From Rhizocola hellebori (lineage in GTDB: Bacteria; Actinomycetota; Actinomycetes; Mycobacteriales; Micromonosporaceae), in NCBI RefSeq assembly GCF_016862955.1, contig NZ_BONY01000096.1, positions 1 to 33,688 of the forward strand: a stretch of DNA of 33,688 nucleotides, in the 5' to 3' direction. The notes under the pieces were generated by a model. It ran no database searches. It was given only the letters and a program-made list of their open reading frames with translations, and was not told the origin of the DNA. This document shows, piece by piece, positions 13,977-21,565 of the stretch. The translations under genes were made by a program, and so were the position numbers. Each line of letters begins with the position of its first letter. The first letter of the stretch is position 1.

Positions 13977-16280
13977 ATGGCAACATCTCAAGGCTTGATC
14001 AATCGGCCCACCCTGCCTGAAGCCGGGCCGATGCCTGCCGTGCGGCAACCCTGGCTGATGCGTTGGCTGCCAGCGATGGCGGTGGTCGCGGCGCTGCTGA
14101 TCATGCTGCTCTACACCGATACCGCGGTGACGGACATCGCGCGATATGCGGCATACGTGGTTGGCTGCCTGACTCTGCCGGGCATGTTGATCTATCGCGC
14201 GCTCAGGGGAACCCCGCACACCTTCGCCGAGGACGCCGCCGTGGGAACCGCGGTCGGGCTGGTGCTGGAAATCCCGATGTTTGCCTTGGCCTCGATGACT
14301 GAGTTGTCATGGTTGCGCTGGGCGGGAGCGGCCGCGATAGTGGTGGCCTTCGTGGCTACCCCCGGGTTGCGGCGGCACCTTAGGCCGGGCGGATATCAGC
14401 GGGTACCAATACTGTGGTCCTGGGCGGTCGCTGCGGTCACGATCTATTTCCTTGGGTACCTCACCGCGGTTTTCCTGCAACCAAATCAGCCCCTCCCGCA
14501 CGGCCGATCGCAGCTCTATCTCATCGATGAGCTTTACTTTCTGAGCCTGGTCGGCGAGGCGAAGCATCACTTTCCGCTCACCACGCCGGCGGTGGCCGGT
14601 GAATCGCTTCCCTATCACTGGTTTTCCTTTGCCCATATGGCAAACGCGAGCCTGATCAGCGGAGTGGACACGACGACCGTGATGTTCCGGCTGGCGCTGC
14701 CGGTCATCGCGGTGCTGTGTGTGGTTCTGCTCGCCGTCGTGGGCTGGCGTGTATCCGGCCGGGCCTGGGTGGGCGCGGTGGCGGCCGGGCTCACCTTTGC
14801 GGTGGGCCAGTTGACCATTGGCGTCAACGGCAACGTCCCGGGCGATGTGATGGTGTACTTCAGCTGGACGAGCCTCTCGGTGCTGTACGGCACCGCGATG
14901 ACGCTGCCGCTGATCATGGCTGTTGCCGATCGGCTGGGGGGAAACGCCAAACAGCTGCCGCTGGGCAAGGCCGGCGCCTGGGTTTTGTTGGCAGGCTTTG
15001 CCTTGGCCAGCCCCGGGGCGAAGTCGACCATCGTGCCAGTGGTGCTCGGTGGCGTGGCCCTGGTGTTCTTGGTGCAACTGGTCAGACGGCGGCTGACCCG
15101 CACCACCTGGCTCGTTATCGCGGCCTTGGTGGGGGCGCAGCTGGTCGCGTTGGTGGCCATCTACCACTTCCAGGCCCAGAGCTTGCAGCTTGGCCCGATC
15201 GACATTCTTCGCAACTATCTTGTTTCCAGTACAGAACGCCCGTGGTGGAAACAGGCCGGGATCGCCGGCCTGATGGTGATCGGCTACCTGATCAGCATCC
15301 AGCTGCGCCTGATTGGCATTCCGATCCTGTTGGTGCTGCGCAAGTTTCGTCCCTGGACCGACGTGGAGTGGATGCTGCTCGGCGGGCTGGCCAGCGGGAC
15401 AGCGGCCATTTTGCTGCTCTGGCACACCTCGTGGAGCCAGTACTTCTTCATGTGCACCGCCTTCCCGTTCGGCGCGATCCTTTCCGCCACCGGTCTGGTG
15501 GCGCTGGTGGAACAGCGCAGATTGAGCCAGCGCACCGTTATCGCCATTTCGGTGTACGCGGTTCTGGTCGCCATGGCGCTGGGATTCGGGCTGCCCAAGC
15601 TCTTTGCTCCTATCCACGTCAGCGAAACGGCATACAAGCAGATGCTGCCGGTGTTCCAAGCCGCCGTCGTGGTGTTCGCGGTGGCCGGGCTTACCGCCCT
15701 GGCCATCTGGCTGGCTTCGCGCCGCCACGGCTGGCTCAAGGGCGCCGCAGCCGTCGCGGCGCTCAGCGTCATCGCCACCGCGGGTTTGTCGCGGATGATG
15801 TGGGACGCGAGGAAGTACGCCAATGCCGGCACCACCTTTCACATCGAGGTCAGCCCCGAACGGGCCACGGCCGCGCGGTGGCTGCGCGACCACAGCGACC
15901 CTGACGATGTGGTGGCCACCAACGCACACCGGGTGACGCCCGAGGCGGTGCCCGGGTGGAGCCTTTCCTACTGGATGTCGGCCTTGACCGAGCGTCGGTT
16001 CCTGGTCGAAAGCTGGGGCTATACACCAACCGCCACCCGGATCGCCGGGGAAAGACACCAATATGGCCCACCGGGCGACTTCTGGGACCCGGATCTGCTC
16101 GCTCGCAATGACGCCGCCATCATGCAGACGACCGCGGAGGGCATCAGCTGGCTGCGCGAGCAGGATGTGAAGTGGGTCATGGTGGATCGGCGGTTCGGCA
16201 CCGAGTCGGCCGTTCTGGCGCGCTATGCCACGCTGCAGTGGAGCAGCGCAGACATCATGATTTATGAGCTGAAAGGCTAG
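13977..16280 (+). CDS. Large polytopic membrane protein B2, candidate GT-C-like transferase, paralogue of 10016-12313
   Basis: This ~767-residue protein has about 13-15 predicted helices and a ~150-residue C-terminal soluble domain starting SPERATAARWLRDHSDPDDVV. The first large loop reads YLIDELYFLSLVGEAKHHFPL and then LPYHWFSFAHMANAS; the D-E pair followed by aromatic residues is the arrangement expected for the catalytic acidic motif of GT-C (GT39-like) enzymes. It aligns end to end with B1. ATG 13977 is preferred because GGAAG (13967-13971) is five bases away; GTG 13971 in the same frame is the alternative. It is monocistronic on the plus strand and ends by sharing the bases CTAG with the stop codon of the convergent GNAT gene. 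The substrate is unknown; the surrounding genes suggest an extracytoplasmic sugar-transfer role. Confidence 0.85.
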   Translation: MATSQGLINRPTLPEAGPMPAVRQPWLMRWLPAMAVVAALLIMLLYTDTAVTDIARYAAYVVGCLTLPGMLIYRALRGTPHTFAEDAAVGTAVGLVLEIPMFALASMTELSWLRWAGAAAIVVAFVATPGLRRHLRPGGYQRVPILWSWAVAAVTIYFLGYLTAVFLQPNQPLPHGRSQLYLIDELYFLSLVGEAKHHFPLTTPAVAGESLPYHWFSFAHMANASLISGVDTTTVMFRLALPVIAVLCVVLLAVVGWRVSGRAWVGAVAAGLTFAVGQLTIGVNGNVPGDVMVYFSWTSLSVLYGTAMTLPLIMAVADRLGGNAKQLPLGKAGAWVLLAGFALASPGAKSTIVPVVLGGVALVFLVQLVRRRLTRTTWLVIAALVGAQLVALVAIYHFQAQSLQLGPIDILRNYLVSSTERPWWKQAGIAGLMVIGYLISIQLRLIGIPILLVLRKFRPWTDVEWMLLGGLASGTAAILLLWHTSWSQYFFMCTAFPFGAILSATGLVALVEQRRLSQRTVIAISVYAVLVAMALGFGLPKLFAPIHVSETAYKQMLPVFQAAVVVFAVAGLTALAIWLASRRHGWLKGAAAVAALSVIATAGLSRMMWDARKYANAGTTFHIEVSPERATAARWLRDHSDPDDVVATNAHRVTPEAVPGWSLSYWMSALTERRFLVESWGYTPTATRIAGERHQYGPPGDFWDPDLLARNDAAIMQTTAEGISWLREQDVKWVMVDRRFGTESAVLARYATLQWSSADIMIYELKG

Positions 16281-16786
16281 CGGCGCCGGTCGGCGGTCAG
16301 CTCTGTCCAGAGCACCTCTTCGCTGACGCCGTCGATTTCGGCTATATAGCGCCGTTCCGGCACTTCCACGAAGCCGAACCGGCGGTGCAGAGCCAAAACC
16401 GGCTTGTTGCGGGCCAGGGTGCGCCCGCCCATGCTGGTGACCTTCAACTCATCGAAGCCGTAAGCCACGGCCTCCTTCTCCAGCTCCATCCACGCGGGCA
16501 ACAGCTCGCCGCGCTCCTGCAGGCCGTCGACGTCGAGGAAGAAGCCCCACTCGACGGTGCCGGCGATGGGGTCGTAGTCGTTGAAGGTGACCGCGCCGCA
16601 CGCAATGGCGTCGCGCTCATAAATCATTACCAGCCGGGCGGGATCGGCGCTTACCGACTCCCACCACGCGCGGTGCACATCTTCGGGGATGTACTTGGTA
16701 TAGATGGCCGTTCCGCGAACCTGGGGATGGTTGCGCCACTGCCGGATCGACTCGACATGTGCCTCGCCAGCCTCCACCAGAGCCAT
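16277..16786 (-). CDS. GNAT-family N-acetyltransferase, PseH/amino-sugar type
   Basis: This ~169-residue GNAT protein starts ALVEAGEAHVESIRQWRNHPQVRG. The early WRNHP motif is the hallmark of PseH-like and related nucleotide-amino-sugar N-acetyltransferases. Later segments (GAVTFNDYDPIAGTVEWGFFLD for the core strands, LARNKPVLALHRRFGFVEV at the end) fit the acetyl-CoA fold. ATG at 16786 is chosen because AGGGG lies about ten bases upstream and the protein begins as the family does; the open frame continues to 16900. A role in acylating the 4-amino sugar made by the WecE-like enzyme is inferred from context. It is divergent from the acyl carrier protein gene (106 bp between the starts), so expression of the two may be coordinated. 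Confidence 0.87.
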   Translation of the reverse strand: MALVEAGEAHVESIRQWRNHPQVRGTAIYTKYIPEDVHRAWWESVSADPARLVMIYERDAIACGAVTFNDYDPIAGTVEWGFFLDVDGLQERGELLPAWMELEKEAVAYGFDELKVTSMGGRTLARNKPVLALHRRFGFVEVPERRYIAEIDGVSEEVLWTELTADRRR

Positions 16787-16828
16787 CGTCAGCCAACCCC
16801 TAAACTCGCTCGTTATCGTGCCCGACGG

Positions 16829-16834
16829 TACACT
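16829..16834 (+). promoter_or_regulatory. Candidate -10 box for the ACP-LuxC operon
   Basis: TACACT fits the actinobacterial -10 pattern and lies 58 bases upstream of the ACP start, in the only intergenic space before the five-gene cassette. No good -35 hexamer is visible (TCGCTC at a 17-base spacing). On the other strand TAGTGT, overlapping this site, could serve the divergent GNAT gene. Confidence 0.3.
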
Positions 16835-16892
16835 AGCCCCGCCTAGCAGGCTGACCTCAGCCGATGACACCCGTCGAACAGGATCTTGGTTT

Positions 16893-17138
16893 ATGAGCAA
16901 CGTCGATCGCCTTCGTAAGTCCTTCCGGACCGCCCTCGACCTGTCAAGTGACTACGACGTCGACTCGCTCGAATACCGTGGCATCGAAAAATGGGACTCG
17001 CTGGCGCACATGGCCCTCGTCGCCACCCTGGAGGACGAGTTCGGCGTCATGATCGACACGGACGAGGTCATCGACATGAGCTCGTTCACCAAGGCCTGCG
17101 AGATCCTGACCAAGCAGGGTGTTGACTTTGGCGAGTGA
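16893..17138 (+). CDS. Acyl carrier protein
   Basis: This 81-residue acidic protein has the typical four-helix ACP pattern. It contains KWDSLAHMAL, in which Ser36 of the DSL motif is the expected phosphopantetheine attachment site, followed by LEDEFGVMIDTDEVIDMSSF for helices II-III. ATG at 16893 is preceded by AGGA at nine bases; longer in-frame starts would add sequence unlike an ACP. It is the first gene of a tightly overlapping operon with an SDR reductase, an AMP-forming ligase, a LuxE-like and a LuxC-like protein. ACPs of this stand-alone type carry acyl groups for secondary modification rather than bulk fatty acid synthesis when they sit in glycan loci; this is inference. Confidence 0.93.
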   Translation: MSNVDRLRKSFRTALDLSSDYDVDSLEYRGIEKWDSLAHMALVATLEDEFGVMIDTDEVIDMSSFTKACEILTKQGVDFGE

Positions 17139-17871
17139 AGGACGCATCGCTTTCGTCACCGGCTCCTCGCGCGGCATAGGCCGCGCCATCGCGCAGCGGC
17201 TGGCCGCTGACGGCTACACCCTGGTATTGCACGGGCGCACCGAAGGCGCTGCCGACGACGTCGCCAAGCAGCTGACCACGCAGCACGGCACCGAGGTCCT
17301 CACCGTGCACGGCGACATCGCTGAGCCCGCCGACATCAAGGGCATGTTCCGCCAGATATTCGACCGGTGGCGGCGCCTGGATGCCCTGGTGATCAACGCT
17401 GGCGTGCACGAGGCCGGTCTGCTCGGCATGATGAGCGACGCTTCCGTGGCCAACCTGTTCGCCGTCAACGCGATCGGGGCCACCCACACCCTGCAGTCGG
17501 GGGTCAAGCTGTTGCGCCGCGGCACATCGCCAGCCATCGTCCTGCTCACCTCGGTGATGGGCACCCATGGTGCGGCCGGTCAGGCGGTCTATGGCGCTTC
17601 CAAAGCCGCCGTCGCCGGGCTGACCCGCGGCGCGGCCAAGGAGCTCGGCGCGGCCGGCATCCGTGTCAACGCGATCGCTCCCGGCTTCGTCGCCACCGAC
17701 ATGCTCGCCACCCTTGACGAGCAGGGTCGCCAAAAGCAGGTCGCCGCAACGGCTTTGGGCCGGCTGGGTGAGCCGGAGGAGATCGCCGATGTGGCCGCCT
17801 TCCTGCTCTCCGACGCGGCTCGTTTCGTCACCGGCCAGATCATTGGCGTAGACGGAGGATTGGTCGTCTGA
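17128..17871 (+). CDS. FabG-like short-chain dehydrogenase/reductase
   Basis: This ~247-residue classical SDR has the cofactor motif TGSSRGIG near the N-terminus, INAG of the central strand, a catalytic serine in LTSVMG (residue 142) and the YGASK motif with Tyr155 and Lys159. It ends in the FabG-like GQIIGVDGGLVV. These enzymes reduce 3-oxoacyl-ACP to 3-hydroxyacyl-ACP with NAD(P)H in the cytoplasm. The start is uncertain: TTG 17128 has AGCAGGG about eight bases upstream, while GTG 17119 would add three residues; both overlap the ACP gene by 11-20 bases. The stop overlaps the next start as TGATG. With an ACP immediately upstream, reduction of a short or medium acyl-ACP to a 3-hydroxyacyl group is the simplest prediction. 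Confidence 0.92.
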   Translation: MASEGRIAFVTGSSRGIGRAIAQRLAADGYTLVLHGRTEGAADDVAKQLTTQHGTEVLTVHGDIAEPADIKGMFRQIFDRWRRLDALVINAGVHEAGLLGMMSDASVANLFAVNAIGATHTLQSGVKLLRRGTSPAIVLLTSVMGTHGAAGQAVYGASKAAVAGLTRGAAKELGAAGIRVNAIAPGFVATDMLATLDEQGRQKQVAATALGRLGEPEEIADVAAFLLSDAARFVTGQIIGVDGGLVV

Positions 17872-19268
17872 TGGCGCTCGTGCACCCGAGCGCTCGCCTC
17901 GTCGACGCGGGCTCAGGAGCGGTCCTGAGCGGCGATGCGCTGACCGCTGCCATCGCCATGAGGGTCGAAGCCTTGGCACAGCTCCAATCCGGCGTGGTCT
18001 TCGCGCGCTTTCCCAACGATGTCGAGTCGGTGTTGCGGTACCTGGCCGGGTGGCAGGCGCTGCGTCCGATGGCGCTCATCGATCCGGGCCTGCCCGCCGC
18101 CACCCTCGCCGATCTGGTCGAGCGCTTCGAGCCCGCGCTGGTAACCGGAGTCATCGGGTCGCCGCCGCCTGGCTATCGTGTCGTCGACGACGCCTTGCTT
18201 GGCCCGCTGTGGGAAAGAATCGCGCGGCCGGCGCATGAGCCGCATCCGGCGCTGGGCGTGCTGCTGGCCACCTCCGGCTCGACCGGCAACCCGAAGTTCG
18301 TCCGGCTTTCCCGGGAGGCGATCACCGCCAACGCGACAGCCATCGCCGAGGCGCTCCACATTGCGCCCGAGGAGCTGGCCCCCACCAACCTGTCGCTGTT
18401 CTACAGCTACGGGATGTCGGTGCTCAACAGCCACCTCACGGCCGGCGCCGGTGTTCTGGTGCAGTCACACAGCCTGTTGGAACGGCCGTTCTGGGAGGAC
18501 CTGGCCCGGTACGAGGCCACCTCGCTGGCCGCTGTCCCGTACCAGTACGAGATGTTGCGCCGCTTGCGTTTCGACCCGGCCAAGTATCCGCGGCTGCGCA
18601 CCCTCACCCAGGCCGGGGGCAGGCTGCGCACCGAGCTCGTCACCGACTTCCACGCCCGCATGCAGACCGTCGACGGGCGCATGTTCGTCATGTACGGCCA
18701 GACCGAAGCCGGCCCGCGAATGACCACCCTGCCCTCGGCCCGCCTGCCCGAGAAGCTGGGCTCGGTCGGTCCCGCCATCCCCGGTGGGCGGCTGTCGGTG
18801 AAGCTCGAGGACGGCAGCGAGACCAGCCAGCCCGGCATCACCGGCGAGGTCATCTATCGTGGCCCCAACGTGATGATGGGCTACGCCGAGCGCGCCGCCG
18901 ATCTGAGCCTCGGCGACGAGCAGGGCGGCGCGCTGGTCACCGGCGACCTCGGCTGGCTCGACGAAGACGGCTATCTGTTCATCAGCGGCCGCCTCAAGCG
19001 TTTCGGCAAGGTGTTCGGCGTTCGGCTCAACCTTGACGACGTGGAAAAGCTGTTGCGCGACCGCGGGCCGGTGGCGGCGGTCAGCGGCGACGACAAGATC
19101 GTCATCTGGGCCGAGGACGCCGAAGACGACGTCCGGCGCGAGATGGCCAGCGAGCTTGCCGAAAAGCTCAACCTGCACTGGTCCGGCTTCGACGTCAGAA
19201 ACATCGACAGTCTTCCCCTGCTCGCCAGTGGCAAGGTGGACTACCGCGCGCTGGAGAAGGCGATATGA
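17871..19268 (+). CDS. AMP-forming acyl-acid ligase (ANL superfamily)
   Basis: This 465-residue adenylate-forming enzyme is somewhat shorter than typical acyl-CoA synthetases (~500-550), mainly at the N-terminus. Core motifs are present: LLATSGSTGNPKF (A3, phosphate loop), YGQTEAGPRM (A5), VTGDLGWLDEDGYLF (A7), GRLKRFGKVFGVRLN (A8, hinge) and LPLLASGKVDYRAL (A10), with the lysine needed for adenylation. It is predicted to activate a carboxylic acid as acyl-AMP and pass it to CoA or, given the neighbouring ACP, to the phosphopantetheine arm. It overlaps the SDR stop by one base (TGATG) and the LuxE-like start by four bases (ATGA). Together with the ACP it would load a specific acyl group; the substrate cannot be read from sequence. 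Confidence 0.93.
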   Translation: MALVHPSARLVDAGSGAVLSGDALTAAIAMRVEALAQLQSGVVFARFPNDVESVLRYLAGWQALRPMALIDPGLPAATLADLVERFEPALVTGVIGSPPPGYRVVDDALLGPLWERIARPAHEPHPALGVLLATSGSTGNPKFVRLSREAITANATAIAEALHIAPEELAPTNLSLFYSYGMSVLNSHLTAGAGVLVQSHSLLERPFWEDLARYEATSLAAVPYQYEMLRRLRFDPAKYPRLRTLTQAGGRLRTELVTDFHARMQTVDGRMFVMYGQTEAGPRMTTLPSARLPEKLGSVGPAIPGGRLSVKLEDGSETSQPGITGEVIYRGPNVMMGYAERAADLSLGDEQGGALVTGDLGWLDEDGYLFISGRLKRFGKVFGVRLNLDDVEKLLRDRGPVAAVSGDDKIVIWAEDAEDDVRREMASELAEKLNLHWSGFDVRNIDSLPLLASGKVDYRALEKAI

Positions 19269-20332
19269 CAACGACCGTGGCCGACGGGGTGTTCACCCTT
19301 TCCCAGAGCGAAAAGCAGTCCCTGCTCCTGCCCGAGCTGGTGCGGCTCACCGAGCACCACCGCAACCATGGCGAGGCCTACGCGCGGATCCTTTCCGCGA
19401 CCGGCCACGTTTCCGGGCGCGAATATCGGGAAGAGGCCGACCTGCCTTGGCTTCCGGTGCGGCTGTTCAAAACCCAAGTGCTCAAAAGCATTTCCGACGA
19501 CGAGGTGTTCAAGGTGCTCACCTCGTCGGGCACCACCGGCGATGTGAGCCGCATCTTCCTGGACAAGGAGGCGGCCGCCGCGCAGACCCGGATGCTGTCC
19601 AAGACGATCCAGACGGTGCTGGGCAAGCAGCGCCTGCCGATGCTGGTGGTCGACACCACCGCGATCATCAAGGACCGCAAGTCTTTCAGCGCACGCGGCG
19701 CCGGCGTGCTGGGCATGATGAACTTCGGCCGCGATCATGTGTGGGCGCTGGACGCCGAGCAGCAGCCCGATCTGGAAGCGATCCGGGGTTTCCTGGCCAA
19801 ACACGGCGACCAGCCGTTCCTGATCTTCGGCTTCACCTTCATGGTCTGGCTTTACCTCTATGAGCTGGCACGCGACCACAAGCTCGATCTGTCCAACGGC
19901 ATCCTGGTGCATTCGGGTGGCTGGAAGAAACTCATCGACCGGTCGGTGGACAACGCCGAGTTCCGCCGGGCCTTCGCCGCTGACACCGGCCTGACCCGCA
20001 TTCACAACTTCTACGGCATGGTCGAGCAGATCGGTGTGGTCTACCTCGAAGGCGCTGACGGCAATTCGCTGTACTGCCCCGACTTCGCCGATGTCATCAT
20101 CCGCGACCCGCAGACCTGGGCCGAGCTGCCGCCTGGCCAGCCCGGTCTGGTGCAGGTGCTCAGCACGCTGCCGGAGTCCTACCCCGGGCACTCCTTGCTG
20201 ACCGAAGACCTTGGCGTTGTTCACGGAGTGGACGACGGCCACTGGCCGGGCAAGCGATTCTCCATTCTGGGCAGGCTTCCCCGGGCCGAGGCCCGTGGTT
20301 GCAGCGACACCTTCAGCGCAGGAGCGGCCTGA
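19265..20332 (+). CDS. luxE: LuxE-like acyl-protein synthetase/acyl-activating protein
   Basis: This 355-residue protein resembles the LuxE family (PF04443), which in luminous bacteria activates a fatty acid and transfers it, through a C-terminal cysteine, to the reductase LuxC. The adenylating core motif LTSSGTTGDVSRI (near residue 80) is clear. HNFYGMVEQIG resembles the family's second ATP-binding block, and Cys346 in ARGCSDTF occupies the position of the acyl-transfer cysteine near the C-terminus. The gene is translationally coupled to both neighbours (ATGA upstream, TGATG downstream). No luxAB-type luciferase genes occur in the window, so bioluminescence is unlikely; participation in making an aldehyde or acyl group in a glycan locus is inference. 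Confidence 0.88.
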   Translation: MTTTVADGVFTLSQSEKQSLLLPELVRLTEHHRNHGEAYARILSATGHVSGREYREEADLPWLPVRLFKTQVLKSISDDEVFKVLTSSGTTGDVSRIFLDKEAAAAQTRMLSKTIQTVLGKQRLPMLVVDTTAIIKDRKSFSARGAGVLGMMNFGRDHVWALDAEQQPDLEAIRGFLAKHGDQPFLIFGFTFMVWLYLYELARDHKLDLSNGILVHSGGWKKLIDRSVDNAEFRRAFAADTGLTRIHNFYGMVEQIGVVYLEGADGNSLYCPDFADVIIRDPQTWAELPPGQPGLVQVLSTLPESYPGHSLLTEDLGVVHGVDDGHWPGKRFSILGRLPRAEARGCSDTFSAGAA

Positions 20333-21561
20333 TGTTGACCCCGCGTTTTCCCGCAGCGGCGAACACCACCCCCGACGAGCTGTTGGCGTCGGTGACGACC
20401 GAGCCGACCGATGGAAGGCTGACGGTGGGGGATGATCGGGTCAGGGACTTCCTGATCGCGTTTTCCCGGCAGCTGCTGCGCCCGGAGATCGCCCGCCGCT
20501 TCCCCGAGCTGGGCTCGCTCGGCTTCTTCCTGCGTCGCGGGGAAATCGCCAAGTCGGTGGAGCGGCTTCACGACGGAAGCGCCGGAAGCCGTTTCGTGCC
20601 AAGGGGTCTGGTGCTGCACTTCCCACCGGCCAATGTGGACACCATCTTCGTCTACTCATGGGCGATGTCGGCGCTAGCCGGAAACAGCAACATCGTGCGC
20701 ATCTCCAACCGCTCGGCGGGCGCCGCTGAGGTGGTCATCGAGACCCTCAACGCCACGCTGGCCGATGCCCATCCCGCCATCGCGCAGACCCAGCGGATGG
20801 TGACCTACGATCGCGACGACACCATCACCGCGAGCCTTTCCCTGGCTTGCGATCTGCGGGTGATCTGGGGTGGTGACCGGTCGGTCATCGACATCCGCCG
20901 CCACCCGCTGGCACCGCTCGCCCGCGACCTTGCCTTCCCCGACCGGTCTTCGTTCGCGGCGCTGTCGGTGCCGGCCTGGCAGGCCGCCGAGCCGACGGCC
21001 AAACGCCAAGCGGTGGAAGGGTTCGCCAACGACGTCTACTGGTTCGACCAGGCCGCGTGCTCTTCGCCGCGGGCCTTGTTCTGGGTGGGCGAGCCGGATG
21101 CCGCAACCGCGGCCCGGGAAGAGTTCATGGCGCTGTTGCCCGGGATAGTGGCAGGCCGGGGCTGGCAGGTCGACGCCGCGATGGCGGTGGAAAAGCACGT
21201 TGCCACCTACGGTCTGGCGGCCGAAGGCGTGGCGAGCCGGGTGCGCTTCTCCGGCAACGCGGTCGCCGAGGTAGACCTGGTGAGCCCCGAGGACATGCAG
21301 CGCCGCTGGCTGGGCGCGGGCACCATCTGCCACTCCACGGTCGGCTCGCTGGCCGATCTCGTGCCCTTGGTGCGGCGCAAGGATCAGACGCTGACCCAGT
21401 TCGGCTTCTCCGCGCAAGAGCTCGACACCTTCGTCGCGGAGGTGGCGGGCCGGGGCATCGACCGGATCGTGCCGTTCGGCTCGGCCCTGACCTTTGCCGG
21501 GGTGTGGGACGGTTACGACCTGCTGCGTGAGTTCACGCGGCAAACCACCATTTGGGTGTGA
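20332..21561 (+). CDS. luxC: LuxC-like acyl-CoA/acyl-protein reductase
   Basis: This 409-residue protein belongs to the LuxC family (PF05893), a subgroup of the aldehyde dehydrogenase superfamily that reduces activated acyl groups to aldehydes with NADPH. Supporting motifs are PRGLVLHFPPANVDTIF for cofactor binding and NSNIVRISNRSAG. The catalytic segment is DQAACSSPRALFW, whose Cys243 is the expected acyl-accepting nucleophile. ATG 20332 overlaps the upstream stop (TGATG); a longer in-frame start at 20299 lies inside the LuxE-like gene and is not needed. The LuxC/LuxE pair with a dedicated ACP and ligase suggests reduction of a specific acyl chain. The end lies four bases from the stop of the convergent methyltransferase. 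Confidence 0.92.
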   Translation: MLTPRFPAAANTTPDELLASVTTEPTDGRLTVGDDRVRDFLIAFSRQLLRPEIARRFPELGSLGFFLRRGEIAKSVERLHDGSAGSRFVPRGLVLHFPPANVDTIFVYSWAMSALAGNSNIVRISNRSAGAAEVVIETLNATLADAHPAIAQTQRMVTYDRDDTITASLSLACDLRVIWGGDRSVIDIRRHPLAPLARDLAFPDRSSFAALSVPAWQAAEPTAKRQAVEGFANDVYWFDQAACSSPRALFWVGEPDAATAAREEFMALLPGIVAGRGWQVDAAMAVEKHVATYGLAAEGVASRVRFSGNAVAEVDLVSPEDMQRRWLGAGTICHSTVGSLADLVPLVRRKDQTLTQFGFSAQELDTFVAEVAGRGIDRIVPFGSALTFAGVWDGYDLLREFTRQTTIWV

Positions 21562-21565
21562 GCCC

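Noticed and set aside
14307-16061. A 584-codon open frame antisense to the B2 membrane protein
   Set aside because: Very His/Gln/Arg-rich low-complexity translation typical of antisense frames in high-GC genes; the plus-strand gene aligns with its paralogue.
16893-21561. A genuine bioluminescence (lux) operon
   Set aside because: Only LuxC/LuxE-like proteins are present; luciferase subunits luxA/luxB and flavin reductase are absent, and the operon starts with an ACP and SDR in a glycan locus.
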